Shown one piece after another: positions 7,932-16,810 of a stretch of 64,000 nucleotides of DNA. Source of the DNA: Sphaerisporangium fuscum (GTDB taxonomy: Bacteria; Actinomycetota; Actinomycetes; Streptosporangiales; Streptosporangiaceae); NCBI RefSeq assembly GCF_018531465.1, contig NZ_JAHDTF010000013.1, positions 211,905-275,904 on the forward strand, in the 5' to 3' direction. The position numbers and the translations under genes were made by a program. The notes beneath the pieces are model-generated. The model had not been told where the DNA came from. It worked only from the letters and a program-made list of their open reading frames with translations, and did not search any database. Numbering within the stretch: position 1 is the first letter of the stretch; each line of letters starts with the position of its first letter.

Positions 7932-10159
7932 TACTGGCACGCCTCACAGATCTCGGGGTTCTCAAGGGAGCAGGCGACCGCCTCGGGGTCGAGGACGGTG
8001 GTCTTCACGGCGGCGGTCGTCGCCGCCACGGTGGTCTGCGCGATGCGCGTGGCGGGGCGCGAGCGCAGGTAGTAGGTGGTCTTCAGCCCGGCGCGCCAGG
8101 CGTAGGCGTACATCGAGGAGAGCTTGCCGATCGTCGGGGTCGCCATGAAGAGGTTCAGCGACTGCGACTGGTCGATGTACGGCTGGCGGGCGGCGGCGAG
8201 GTCGATCAGGGCCTTCTGCGGCAGCTCCCAGGCCGTCCGGTACAGGGCCTTGAGGTCCTCGGGGACGGCGGGGATGTCCTGCACGGACCCGTCGGCGCGC
8301 TTGACGGCGTCCCGCACCTCCGGCGTCCACAGGCCCCGCTCCTGCAGGTCACGGACGAGATAGCGGTTGACCTGCAAGAACTCTCCCGACAGGGTCTCGC
8401 GCTTGAACACGTTGGACACCTGCGGCTCGATGCACTCGTAGCACCCGGCGATCGACGCGATCGTCGCCGTCGGCGCCACCGCGACCAGCAGCGAGTTGCG
8501 CAGGCCCGTGACAGCGATCCGCTCGCGCAGGGCGTCCCACTCGGCCGGGTGGACGGGGCCGGCGGCCGGGTAGTGGTCGAGGTGCAGCACCCCCTGCGCG
8601 GCGCGGGTGTCGGCGTACGACGGGTGGGCGCCGAGCCTCTCGGCCAGGTCCGCCGACGCGCCGTAGGCCGCCAGTGCGATCTCCTCGGCGACACGGGTGG
8701 ACAGGGCGAGCGCCTCCGGCGAGTCGAACGGGAGCCGCAGCGTGAAGAACACGTCCGCCAGGCCCATCACGCCCAGCCCGACCGGCCGCCAGCGCTTGTT
8801 GGCCGCCTCCGCCTCGGGCGTCGGGTAGAAGCCCCGGTCGATCGACCGGTCGAGGAAGCGGACGGCCGTCGCGACCGTCGCGCGCAGCCGCGCCCAGTCG
8901 ACGCCGCCGGCGGTGAGATGGGCGGCGAGGTTGATCGAGCCGAGGTTGCACACGGCGGTCTCGGCGTCGCTGGTCACCTCGAGGATCTCGGTGCACAGGT
9001 TGGACAGGTGGATGACGTTCTCCCGGCGCGCCGTCTGGTTGGAGGCGCGGTTGGAGGCGTCCTTGAAGGTCATCCACCCGTTGCCGGTCTGGGCGAGGGT
9101 GCGCATCATGCGGCCGTACAGCGTCCGCGCGGGCAGCTGCCTGACGTACCGGCCGGCCGCCTCCGCCGCGCGGTACGCCTCGTCGAACTCCGCCCCCCAC
9201 AGGTCCACCAGCTCGGGGACCTCCTTGGGGTCGAACAGCGACCACATCCCGTCGTCCTCGACCCGGCGCATGAACTCGTCCGGGATCCAGTTGGCGAGGT
9301 TGAGGTTGTGGGTACGGCGGGCGTCCTCGCCGGTGTTGTCGCGCAGCTCCAGGAACTCCTCGACGTCGGCGTGCCAGGGCTCCAGGTAGACGCAGGCCGC
9401 GCCCTTGCGCCGTCCGCCCTGGTTCACCGCCGCCACGCTGGAGTCGAGCGTGCGCAGCCACGGGACGATGCCGTTGGAGTGCCCGTTGGTCCCCTTGATG
9501 AGCGAGCCGCGCGAGCGGACCCGCGTCCAGGAGATGCCGATGCCCCCGGCGTACTTCGACAGCCGCGCCACCTGGCCGTACCGCTCGTAGATCGCCTCCA
9601 GCTCGTCCCGTGGCGAGTCGAGCAGGAAGCACGACGACAACTGCGGGCGCCGGGCGCCGGAGTTGAAGAGGGTGGGCGAACTGGGCAGGTACGACAGGGT
9701 CGAGATCAGCCGGTAGAGCTCGGCCGCCTCCTCCACGGTCTCGGCCAGGCCGCAGGCCACCCGCAGGAAGAAGTGCTGCGGCCGCTCGAGCACGCCCCGC
9801 GTCACCGGGTGGCGCAGCAGGTAGCGGTCGTAGACGGTACGCAGGCCGAAGTACTCGAAACGGGCGTCGCCCTCGGGGTCGACCAGGCCGTCGAGCGCGG
9901 CCGCGTTGGCGCGGACGAACGCGGCCAGGGCGTCCTGGACCAGACCGGCCGCGTGGGTGGCCGCGACCGACTCGGAGAACGACCGCACGCCGTGCGCCGC
10001 CGCCTCCTCGGCGATCTCCTCGGCGAGCAGGCCGGCGGCGATCCGGGAGTTCGCGGGGTCGGTCACGACCCGCGCCGCCGCCTCCTCGATCGCCAGCCGC
10101 CGCGCGCCGGCCCGCGCGTCCCCCTGCTGCCGAACCGGCAAATCGCGTGTCACGGTCAC
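7931..10159 (-). CDS. nrdA: ribonucleotide reductase large subunit, class Ia-type
   Basis: The alpha subunit that reduces ribonucleotides to deoxyribonucleotides. Active-site features are visible: the redox cysteine in PQLSSCFLLDS, the thiyl-radical site NLCTEIL with Asn, Cys and Glu correctly spaced, the partner cysteine in CNLGSINL, and the C-terminal CEACQ pair for thioredoxin-type re-reduction. No ATP-cone is recognisable at the N-terminus, so overall activity control may be absent. I place the start at GTG 10159, 8 bases after GGAGGA; the frame stays open through the riboswitch, so longer starts are artefacts. The S. coelicolor nrdABS operon is known to be B12-repressed, and this locus repeats that design. 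Confidence 0.92.
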   Translation of the reverse strand: MTVTRDLPVRQQGDARAGARRLAIEEAAARVVTDPANSRIAAGLLAEEIAEEAAAHGVRSFSESVAATHAAGLVQDALAAFVRANAAALDGLVDPEGDARFEYFGLRTVYDRYLLRHPVTRGVLERPQHFFLRVACGLAETVEEAAELYRLISTLSYLPSSPTLFNSGARRPQLSSCFLLDSPRDELEAIYERYGQVARLSKYAGGIGISWTRVRSRGSLIKGTNGHSNGIVPWLRTLDSSVAAVNQGGRRKGAACVYLEPWHADVEEFLELRDNTGEDARRTHNLNLANWIPDEFMRRVEDDGMWSLFDPKEVPELVDLWGAEFDEAYRAAEAAGRYVRQLPARTLYGRMMRTLAQTGNGWMTFKDASNRASNQTARRENVIHLSNLCTEILEVTSDAETAVCNLGSINLAAHLTAGGVDWARLRATVATAVRFLDRSIDRGFYPTPEAEAANKRWRPVGLGVMGLADVFFTLRLPFDSPEALALSTRVAEEIALAAYGASADLAERLGAHPSYADTRAAQGVLHLDHYPAAGPVHPAEWDALRERIAVTGLRNSLLVAVAPTATIASIAGCYECIEPQVSNVFKRETLSGEFLQVNRYLVRDLQERGLWTPEVRDAVKRADGSVQDIPAVPEDLKALYRTAWELPQKALIDLAAARQPYIDQSQSLNLFMATPTIGKLSSMYAYAWRAGLKTTYYLRSRPATRIAQTTVAATTAAVKTTVLDPEAVACSLENPEICEACQ

Positions 10160-10161
10160 GT

Positions 10162-10200
10162 GCTCTCTCCTCCATCGGGCTCGGAGCCCCGTGAGAGAGC
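10162..10200 (-). promoter_or_regulatory. SD-sequestering hairpin before nrdA
   Basis: Just before the nrdA start the transcript can fold GCTCTCTC (plus-strand 10193-10200) against GAGAGAGC (10162-10169). The nrdA ribosome-binding site GGAGGAGAG lies in the right arm and a GGGC/GCCC inner stem lies between. This looks like the expression platform of the riboswitch, masking the ribosome site when B12 is bound. It is inferred from pairing only. Confidence 0.55.
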
Positions 10201-10284
10201 GCGCGTCAGGGCGCGTCCGGACGACCCTGGACGCGGGCACGCCTGACCACGCCGCCGCGGCCCTCCCTCGAGGCCTGGACGACA

Positions 10285-10465
10285 ACATCACCGGCAGGTC
10301 TTCGGACTCGCGGGCGCCCTTCTCGTGCCTACTGGCCGTCGCTTCCCAGGCCGCGTGCGGCCCAGTGCTCATGTGACGGCGGTCGTTCCCGCTCACCGCT
10401 GCGGGGCAGTCCCGGAATCACACCGGGTTCCCTCTTGCCTCGCCCCGAGGGGCGAACCAGCGACG
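10285..10465 (-). ncRNA. cobalamin (B12) riboswitch
   Basis: Read on the minus strand, the leader holds the classic adenosylcobalamin aptamer. It has a GGGAACCCGGTG block, the near-invariant B12 box GGGACTGCCCCGCAGCGGT, the GGGAACGACCGCCGTCA junction, GCACTGGG, GGAAGCGACGGCCAGTAGG, and finally CGAGTCCGAAGACCTGCCGG. Order and spacing fit the family. It should shut off nrdAB when B12 is plentiful, implying a B12-dependent class II reductase (nrdJ) elsewhere in the genome, as in Streptomyces. Confidence 0.93.
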
Positions 10466-10471
10466 AGCAGG

Positions 10472-10499
10472 ATCCTACATCTAGTGGCCTCTCACGCAA
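10472..10499 (-). promoter_or_regulatory. nrdAB promoter
   Basis: On the minus strand TTGCGT (10494-10499) and TAGGAT (10472-10477) are 16 bases apart, a good housekeeping sigma-type promoter. The predicted start falls just before the B12 aptamer, which fits. Confidence 0.55.
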
Positions 10500-10544
10500 C
10501 CACCCCCACACCTTGTGCCGCCGGATGCCGTGATGCGCTATTGT

Positions 10545-10710
10545 GGCGACAGCCCCCAGGTGTCGGACACGCCCCTCCAGCGCCCCGCCGAACCACAGGC
10601 ACTCCACACCACGGCGACAGCTCCCAGCTGTCGGACACGCCCCCTCCACCGCCCCGCCGAACCACAGGCACTCCACACCACGGCGGCAGCTCCCAGCTGT
10701 CAGACACGCA
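10545..10710. repeat. 68-69 bp tandem repeat with internal hairpin (about 2.4 copies)
   Basis: Three starts of the same unit are at about 10545, 10613 and 10682. Each holds an inverted repeat; the middle copy is perfect (CGACAGCT-CCC-AGCTGTCG), the outer two are imperfect. The array lies directly after the 3' end of the TctC-like gene and may act as a serial terminator for it. Confidence 0.75.
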
Positions 10711-11662
10711 CCCCGAGGTCCTCCAGCGCACGGCTGAGCCGCCGGCACTCCACGCGCAGCCACTGCCGGAGCTCCTCGCCGTCGAGGTACAGCGGCTCCC
10801 AGCCGTTGCGCGCGCACTGCTGCTGCCAGCGCGCCGACTCGGCGACCCCGCGGCACAGGTCGAGCAGCGCCGCCCGGTCGTCCTCCCGCAGGCCGCCCGG
10901 CCCGAGGAGGCCGCGCCAGTCGGCGCAGTACAGGTGCACGTCGCACTCCAGGAGGGTGGGGGCGTCCAGGCCGTCGATGCGGTCCGGGGCGGACACCGCC
11001 AGCACGTGCACGTCGCCGCTGCGCACCCGCTCACGCACCTCCGCGTGACTGCCGAGAACGGCCGCCACCCGCCCGGAGGCGAGCGCGGTGATGGCCTGGT
11101 CACTCGTCGGATAGGCCTCGTAGTGCAGCAGCCTCGGGTCCACCCCGAGGCTCTGGGCGAGCATGCCGAGGAGCAGGTGGTCCACCCCGCCCTTGGCCCT
11201 GCCCGCCACGGCGAGCCTGTCGGGGGCGCGGCGCATGGCGTCGGCGAACGCGCCGAACGTGCCGAGCCGCGAGGAGGACGGCACCACCAGCAGTTCCCAC
11301 TCGCCGCACAGCCGAGCGAGCGGCGTCGTGCCGGCGAACGCGTGCGCCTGGCGGACGGGCCGGATCGTCCCGACCATGGCGGGACGCGCCAGCAGCACCT
11401 GGCCGGGGCGCCCGGCGCGGAGGAACTCGGTCAGCGCGGTCCGCAGCGGGCGGTTCACCACCTCGACCCCGCCGGTCAGCGACTCCTTCTCGGCCACCCC
11501 TTTCAGCGTGCGCGCCACCAGGTCCACGTCGCCGCCGGTCGGTCCCGGGGCGACCATCGATATCGTCGTCGACGAGAGCCTGCGGGAGCCGACGGGATTC
11601 CCGCATCCGGCGGCCAGCGCGAAGAGCCCCGCCCCGAGCGCGAGCACCTGCCGACGACGCAT
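10700..11662 (-). CDS. TctC/Bug-like substrate-binding lipoprotein
   Basis: A 320-residue lipoprotein with a twin-arginine-like basic start (MRRRQ), a hydrophobic helix and a clear lipobox (ALAAGC, Cys20). The body resembles the Bug/TctC family, the extracytoplasmic receptors of tripartite tricarboxylate transporters. Supporting features are MVAPGPTGGDVDLVART near the ligand cleft, a FAGTTPLARL segment, AVAGRAKGGVDHLLL, and a late SGDVHVLAVSAPDR. No TctA/TctB membrane partners are visible within the window, so it may be an orphan receptor or have another role. The last codons run into the first copy of a tandem repeat. The call is from fold-level motifs only. Confidence 0.7.
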   Translation of the reverse strand: MRRRQVLALGAGLFALAAGCGNPVGSRRLSSTTISMVAPGPTGGDVDLVARTLKGVAEKESLTGGVEVVNRPLRTALTEFLRAGRPGQVLLARPAMVGTIRPVRQAHAFAGTTPLARLCGEWELLVVPSSSRLGTFGAFADAMRRAPDRLAVAGRAKGGVDHLLLGMLAQSLGVDPRLLHYEAYPTSDQAITALASGRVAAVLGSHAEVRERVRSGDVHVLAVSAPDRIDGLDAPTLLECDVHLYCADWRGLLGPGGLREDDRAALLDLCRGVAESARWQQQCARNGWEPLYLDGEELRQWLRVECRRLSRALEDLGVRV

Positions 11663-11728
11663 GGTTCACGCCCTTTCCCCCGTTATACGACTAAATGCCC
11701 ATTTCGCTCCCCCTCCACACGACCGACT

Positions 11729-11852
11729 GTTCGGCGTGCGGCGGGTCGGCGTACGCGGCTCGGCGAATGAAAAACCGTTCCCAACACCCCGTGCACCTGT
11801 GGCCGACCCCGGTCCGGCATGCGGCGGGTCGATGTACGTGGCTCGGCGGATG
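11729..11852. repeat. 83-bp-period imperfect direct repeat in the 344-base gap
   Basis: The gap 11663-12006 has no convincing gene. It holds two 41-base copies (11729-11769 and 11812-11852) sharing TGCGGCGGGTCG and GGCTCGGCG. A short CCCCC/GGGGG hairpin follows near 11864. Open frames through this gap are unconstrained extensions of the next gene. Confidence 0.6.
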
Positions 11853-12006
11853 GAGGTGGGCTCCCCCGCGTGGGGGATGCGGTTCACGTCGCGGGGGGAG
11901 TCGCCGAACCGTCCCAGGAAGAGATCGTGGAGGTGCGCTTCCCGGCGCTTCCTTCCAGAGCTACACGCGACGGGAAGGACACCTTCTCCTCCCAAAGGGG
12001 GCAATC

Positions 12007-13104
12007 GTGACATCCTCCACAGGGGACGCCGTCACGTCCTCACCCATCCCGATCTCCAGTGCCACCGCGGGACGATTCGAGTGGGCCGGGTACGCGGCCG
12101 CCCTCTGGGCCGCGACGTACGGTGTGGCCGCGCTCGTCTGGACCGTCACCGGCCACGGCTTCCCCTTCGGCACCAATGACAGCAACCAGATGGCGCTGCT
12201 GCGGAACATCCCGCCGGACGTCGGCGCCCCCGTCTTCGCCGGGGTCCTGCTCGCCACCGCGGTCGCCGCCTTCGCCATGGCGGGCCGGCACGCGGTACGG
12301 CTGCACGGCGCGCCCCGGATCCTGCTGCTGGGCCTGGGCTGGACGGTGGCCGCCGCCCTGCTCGTGATCGTGCCGACCGTGAGCGTGATGACACTGACGG
12401 GGTACGCGCCCATGCTCATCCTCGGCGCCCCCTTCGGCTGGCCCGACGTGGACTACTCCCGAGTGTTCACCTGGTCGCTGCTGAACCAGGCCTGGTGCAT
12501 GATCGGCGGTTACCTCCTCGCGTTCGCCGTGCTGTCCTGGCAGCGCCGCGGCCGTGGCGCCTGCCCCCGGTGCGGCCGCGACCACGACGCCTCCCCGGCC
12601 GAGCGCGCCCGCGTCGTCACCTGGGGGCGCCGGGCGACGGCCGTCGCGGTCGTGGTCCCGCTGTTCTACGCCGTGAGCCGGTACGCGTGGGTGCTGCACA
12701 TCCCCCTTGGCGCCGACCAGGCCTTGCTGCGTTCGCTGTGGGAGTCCGGCGCCGTCTGGGCGGGCGCGGGTCTCGCCACCTTCGCCGTCGTCGGCTCGGT
12801 CCTGACCCTCGGACTGGTCCAGCGCTGGGGCGAGGTGTTCCCCCGCTGGATGCCCGGCCTCGCGGGCCGCCGCGTGCCGGTCAAACTCGCGACGATCCCG
12901 GTGGCGTACGTGGCGCCCATCGTCGTCACCGGGGGCCTGGCCCTGGTGACCTCACCGCAGATGTGGCGGATGGTGGGCAACGACAAGGTCCTGATCTTCA
13001 CGCACGCCCTGTGGCCCCTGTGGGGCATCGCGCTCGCCGTGGCCGGATACGGCTACTACCTGCGGCGACGTGGTGCCTGCCTCGCCTGCGGACGCAACGG
13101 CTGA
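12007..13104 (+). CDS. polytopic membrane protein with two zinc-ribbon-like CxxC pairs
   Basis: A 365-residue integral membrane protein that I do not recognise as a named family. About seven or eight hydrophobic helices can be counted from residue 25 onward. Between two of them lies a cytoplasmic-looking loop with GACPRCGRDH, and the C-terminus ends in GACLACGRNG, giving two CxxC pairs that could bind zinc or form a redox pair. The frame is open further upstream, but the GTG at 12007 has a strong GGGGG ribosome site 5 bases before it, while the upstream part reads through repeat DNA. It is followed by the polyprenyl synthase gene with duplicated leader DNA between them. Confidence 0.65.
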   Translation: MTSSTGDAVTSSPIPISSATAGRFEWAGYAAALWAATYGVAALVWTVTGHGFPFGTNDSNQMALLRNIPPDVGAPVFAGVLLATAVAAFAMAGRHAVRLHGAPRILLLGLGWTVAAALLVIVPTVSVMTLTGYAPMLILGAPFGWPDVDYSRVFTWSLLNQAWCMIGGYLLAFAVLSWQRRGRGACPRCGRDHDASPAERARVVTWGRRATAVAVVVPLFYAVSRYAWVLHIPLGADQALLRSLWESGAVWAGAGLATFAVVGSVLTLGLVQRWGEVFPRWMPGLAGRRVPVKLATIPVAYVAPIVVTGGLALVTSPQMWRMVGNDKVLIFTHALWPLWGIALAVAGYGYYLRRRGACLACGRNG

Positions 13105-13115
13105 GCACCACGCGA

Positions 13116-13251
13116 ACCACCCCCGACCCGCCGAACGAGAGAACTGAACACCATGCGGACCACCCCTGAACACGAGAACCGAACACCCGCACACACCACC
13201 CCCGACACCCTCGGACGGGAGAGCTGAACACCATGTGGACCATCCCCGATG
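13116..13251 (+). repeat. duplicated translation-start region with a 24-codon upstream frame
   Basis: The leader and first codons of the polyprenyl synthase gene occur twice at an 80-base offset: CTGAACACCATG at 13144 and 13224. The first copy opens an ATG frame at 13153 that ends with TGA at 13225-13227, only 5 bases before the real ATG at 13233. This creates a short upstream open frame that could couple or dampen translation. A weaker third copy begins near 13174. Confidence 0.7.
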
Positions 13252-14327
13252 CCGGCCTGGCCGCCTGGACCGCCGGCAAGCTCACCGCCGTCGACGAGCT
13301 GCTGCGCGCCACCCTGCACACCCCGCACGACCCGTTCCTGACCAACGTGGCCACCCACCTGCTCGGCGCGGGCGGAAAGCGGCTGCGTCCGGCGCTCGTG
13401 CTGCTGTCCGCGCGGTTCGGTGAGGCCGACCACCCCTACGTCGTCCGGGCGGCGGCGTGCGTGGAACTCATGCACGTGGCCTCCCTCTACCACGACGACG
13501 TCATGGACGAGTCCGCCACCCGGCGCGGGGTGCCCAGCGTCAACGCGACGTGGGGCAACCGGGTGGCGATCCTCGCCGGCGACTACCTCGCCGCCAAGGC
13601 GGCCGAGATCGCCGCACCCCTGGGCACCGCGGCGCTGGAGGAGCAGGCCCGCATGCTCACCCGGCTGGTCACCGGGCAGCTCCACGAGACCGTGGGGGCG
13701 GGCCACGCCGACCCCGAGCAGTACTACATGAGCGTGATCGCCGACAAGACGGCGGCCCTGTTCGCGCTGGCGACCCGGCTCGGGGCTCGCGCGTCGGGGG
13801 CGCCGGCGGAGACGGGCGAGGCGCTCGGACGGTACGGCGAGGCCCTCGGGGTGGCGTTCCAGCTCGCCGACGACGTCCTCGACCTCGTCGAACCCTCCCA
13901 GGATCACACCCGCGCCCCGGGTGTCGACCTCCGCCAGGGCGTGGCCACTCTCCCCGTCCTACGCGCCCTACGCACCCGCCCCGCGACCAGATCCGGACGC
14001 TCTCCCAAGAGCGGATCCATGGAGGCACCCGAAGCCGAGCACTCCCGCCGGAACGGGGACGCAGGCCGGGCGAGGTACGGCATGCGGGACCGGGTGCGGC
14101 TCCGCCGGCTGCTGACCTCAGGGCCGATCACCGACGCCTCCGACCTGGCGACGGCGGCACGCCTCCTGCGTCGCTCCCCTGGCTTCGCCGAGACGCAGGC
14201 CGAGGTGCGACGCCACGCCGGCCTCGCCCGCCAGGCCCTCCTCCCCCTCCCCGCCACCCCGGCCCGCGAAGCCCTGACCGCGATGTGCGACTACATCGTC
14301 TCCCGCACCACCCCCACCCCCACCTGA
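13233..14327 (+). CDS. polyprenyl diphosphate synthase (trans-isoprenyl type)
   Basis: A 364-residue all-helical prenyl synthase that extends allylic diphosphates with isopentenyl diphosphate for quinone or carotenoid chains. The first aspartate-rich motif is DDVMDE (about residues 88-93) followed by RRG, and the second is LADDVLD (about 212-218), both intact. GGKRLRP near residue 48 binds diphosphate. After the second motif an extra low-complexity stretch (about residues 245-285, Arg/Ser/Pro rich) separates it from the C-terminal helices, longer than usual. Chain length cannot be judged safely; long-chain (C35-C40) synthases look similar. Its start lies just after the duplicated leader. Confidence 0.88.
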   Translation: MWTIPDAGLAAWTAGKLTAVDELLRATLHTPHDPFLTNVATHLLGAGGKRLRPALVLLSARFGEADHPYVVRAAACVELMHVASLYHDDVMDESATRRGVPSVNATWGNRVAILAGDYLAAKAAEIAAPLGTAALEEQARMLTRLVTGQLHETVGAGHADPEQYYMSVIADKTAALFALATRLGARASGAPAETGEALGRYGEALGVAFQLADDVLDLVEPSQDHTRAPGVDLRQGVATLPVLRALRTRPATRSGRSPKSGSMEAPEAEHSRRNGDAGRARYGMRDRVRLRRLLTSGPITDASDLATAARLLRRSPGFAETQAEVRRHAGLARQALLPLPATPAREALTAMCDYIVSRTTPTPT

Positions 14328-14350
14328 CCCCGTTCCTCTCCCCGACCCGT

Positions 14351-14640
14351 CGATCACCCACCCACACGAATCGCGCGGAGACCACCGCCTCACCTCCCAC
14401 CACCCTCCCTCACAAGAAACACGGGATCGAGGGACCAGAGACCACCTAGAGCACAAGGACAACATCCCGCCTGCCCTTGAGCCCTCGATCACCCACCACG
14501 AATCGCGCGGATGACCACCGCCCCACCTTCACCACCCGGCCGAACAAGAAACACGGGATCAGGGGGCCAGAGACCACCTAGAGCACACGGACAACACCCC
14601 GGCCGTCCTTGGACCCTCGGTCACTCGCCGTAAGCGGCAC
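14351..14640. repeat. 132-135 bp tandem duplication (about 2.2 copies) in a 475-base gap
   Basis: The first unit starts at 14351, the second at 14486, and a stub of a third at 14618. The core shared by both full units is AAGAAACACGGGATC followed by CCAGAGACCACCTAGAGCACA. No gene is supported in 14328-14802; the rest of this gap holds the duplicated regulator tail. Confidence 0.75.
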
Positions 14641-14709
14641 CGGAACCACGCCGCATCCCACCCCGCGACGCCGGAGGAGAAACCCTCCGTGTCGGGTGGA
14701 GCAGAGGCG

Positions 14710-14869
14710 GCGAAGCGGTCAGTTGCGGCCAACGAAGCCGGACTTGTAGGCGACGATCACCGCCTGGGTGCGGTCGCAGGCAGAGACTGCCGAGCGAAGC
14801 GGTCAGCCGACCGGGCTGACGAAACCGGACTCGTAGGCGACGATCACCGCCTGGGTGCGGTCGCGGGCG
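14710..14869 (-). repeat. duplicated 3' end of the NarL-type regulator gene
   Basis: An 84-base-offset direct repeat. The upstream-strand copy (14794-14869) is the true C-terminal tail of the response regulator. The second copy (14710-14785) encodes the near-identical tail DRTQAVIVAYKSGFVGRN and has its own TGA at 14719-14721, but has no gene attached. It is a pseudogene fragment created by tandem duplication. Confidence 0.8.
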
Positions 14870-15471
14870 GAGAGTTTGGTGAGGATGTTGCCGACGTGGG
14901 TCTTGACGGTCTCGGCGCCCACCACCAGGCGTGCGGCGATCTCGGCGTTGGACAGGCCCGTGGCCATCAGACGCAGGACCTCCTCCTCCCGTTCGGTCAG
15001 GCGGGCGCGGCGGAGGCGGTCGGCCGCCGGTCCGCCCGTGGCGGGGCCGCCGCCGTACGTCCCGGCCAGGCGGCGGATCGCGGCCGGGAACACCAGCGAC
15101 TCCCCCCGGGCGACCACTCGCACGGCCTCCACGACCTCCGGAGGGCGCGCGCGCTTGAGCAGGAACCCGCTCGCGCCGGCGCGCAGCGCCTCGTAGACGT
15201 AGTCGTCGTTCTCGAAGGTGGTGACGACGAGCACCCGGGGCGGGTCGGCGGACGCGGCGAGCAGCCGGCGCGTGGCCTCGATGCCGTCGATCGCCGGCAT
15301 CCGGACGTCCATGAGCAGCACGTCGGGCCGGGTGCGGGCCACCATGTCCATGACCTCGGCGCCGTCGGCCGCCTCGCCGACCACCTCGAGGTCGGACTGC
15401 GCGCCGACGATGACCCGCAGCCCCACCCGGATCAGCTCCTCGTCGTCGACGATCGCCACCCGGGTCGTCAT
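14803..15471 (-). CDS. NarL/LuxR-family response regulator
   Basis: A 222-residue two-component regulator. The receiver domain has the acidic pair DD (9-10), phosphoacceptor Asp55 in LLMDVRMP, and the conserved Thr/Lys (VTTFEND, LLKRARP). The output domain is a LuxR-type HTH (LTEREEEVLRLMATGLSNAE to HVGNILTKL) that binds DNA after phosphorylation. I start it at ATG 15471 because GGAGGAGCG precedes it directly and it overlaps the kinase stop (ATGA), so the two are coupled. Earlier starts are inside the kinase gene. Its 3' end has been tandemly duplicated just downstream. Confidence 0.92.
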   Translation of the reverse strand: MTTRVAIVDDEELIRVGLRVIVGAQSDLEVVGEAADGAEVMDMVARTRPDVLLMDVRMPAIDGIEATRRLLAASADPPRVLVVTTFENDDYVYEALRAGASGFLLKRARPPEVVEAVRVVARGESLVFPAAIRRLAGTYGGGPATGGPAADRLRRARLTEREEEVLRLMATGLSNAEIAARLVVGAETVKTHVGNILTKLSARDRTQAVIVAYESGFVSPVG

Positions 15472-16781
15472 CGCTCCTCCTGATCGCCGAGCGGGAGATG
15501 GACGGAGACCTTCCACTGGCCGCCGTCGGGACCGGCCGTCATGGTGCCGCCGAGGAGCCGGACGCGTTCGCGCATGCCGTCGAGGCCCCGGCCGCCCTCG
15601 CGGCGGGGATACGCGCCGGTCACCGGGTTGGCGACGTCGATGGTGAGGGCCCGGCGGCCGGCGGCGACGCGCAGCGTGACCGGGACGGGCCCCGCGTGAC
15701 GCAGCACGTTCGTCAGGCTCTCCTGGATGATGCGATATCCCTCGCGGGAGACCGGGGCGGGCAGCGCCTCCACGGGACCGTCGACGTCGGTGCGCACCTC
15801 GACGCCCGTGCCGCGGGAGTGCGCGAGCAGCCTGCCGAGATCGGCCAGGCCATGGTGGGGAAGACCGTCGGACTGCTCCCCCTCGCGCAGCATGCCGAGC
15901 ACGCGGTCGAGGTCCTCGGCGGCGGCGCGCCCGGTCTCCTCGATCGCGGCGAGGGCCTGGCGGGCGAAGGCCGGGTCGGTGTCGAGCACCTGGGACGCGG
16001 CGGCGGCCTGCAGCGTCGTGACCGTCAGCGCGTGGCCGATCGAGTCGTGCAGCTCGCGGGCCAGCCGGTTACGCTCGGCGAGCCGGGCCGCGCGCGCCTC
16101 CAGCACGGCGATGCGCTCGGCGGGCGAGGGCCCGAGCAGAACGGGGGCCATGACCGCCGCCACCGCCCCCAGCCCCGCCACCGCGTACACGACGCCGACG
16201 AGCATGACCACGCCGAGCAGCGACAGCCAGCCCGGATCGTGCACGTCGAGCGGCCCGAGGCGCAGCCCCTGCAGCGAGCCGCCCTCGATGCCGAACATCT
16301 GGACCACGAACGCCATGCCCATCACCAGGGGGATGAGCAGGAGCAGCCCGACGACCCCGCCCGCGACGAGGTGGACGGCGAACCACAGCGCCGCCCGCAC
16401 CCGCGTCTCACGGGCCGCACGCCCCGGCTCCACCGTCTCGGGCGGGTCGGGCAGCGGGACGCCGAGCAGCGACCGCGCCGCCGTGATCTCCAGTGCCCTG
16501 GTGCCGCGCAGGAACGGCGGCACGACGCCGATCACGACGGCCAGCAGGAGCACGAGCCCGAGCAACGCGTACGGCGGGCGCGGCATCGTGAACATCTGCA
16601 CGAACGCGAGCCCCACCAGGACGTACGGCAGGAGCAGCACACCGCCGAGCAGCAGGTGGACGCCACGACGGTAGGTCGCCCCGCTGACAAGCGGGGCGAC
16701 CATCGCGCGCACCCAGCCGACGGAATCCGCCCCCGAGCCAGGGCGGGGAGCCGCGGCGACCCGAACCTTCACGCCCGCCAT
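15468..16781 (-). CDS. sensor histidine kinase (HisKA_3/NarX type)
   Basis: A 437-residue membrane kinase that pairs with the downstream response regulator. Four or five hydrophobic helices occupy about residues 40-200. The dimerisation/phosphoacceptor helix contains RELHDSIGHAL with the conserved His, and the ATP-binding domain has the N-box IIQESLTNVLRHA and the glycine box GGRGLDGMRERV. The signal is unknown; the helices have only short loops, so it may sense the membrane itself, as cell-envelope kinases of this class often do. The ATG at 16781 has a GGAG site upstream. No target gene is obvious nearby. Confidence 0.88.
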   Translation of the reverse strand: MAGVKVRVAAAPRPGSGADSVGWVRAMVAPLVSGATYRRGVHLLLGGVLLLPYVLVGLAFVQMFTMPRPPYALLGLVLLLAVVIGVVPPFLRGTRALEITAARSLLGVPLPDPPETVEPGRAARETRVRAALWFAVHLVAGGVVGLLLLIPLVMGMAFVVQMFGIEGGSLQGLRLGPLDVHDPGWLSLLGVVMLVGVVYAVAGLGAVAAVMAPVLLGPSPAERIAVLEARAARLAERNRLARELHDSIGHALTVTTLQAAAASQVLDTDPAFARQALAAIEETGRAAAEDLDRVLGMLREGEQSDGLPHHGLADLGRLLAHSRGTGVEVRTDVDGPVEALPAPVSREGYRIIQESLTNVLRHAGPVPVTLRVAAGRRALTIDVANPVTGAYPRREGGRGLDGMRERVRLLGGTMTAGPDGGQWKVSVHLPLGDQEER

Positions 16782-16810
16782 TCTCCCAGCTCCGCCGCGT
16801 CTCCCAGACC

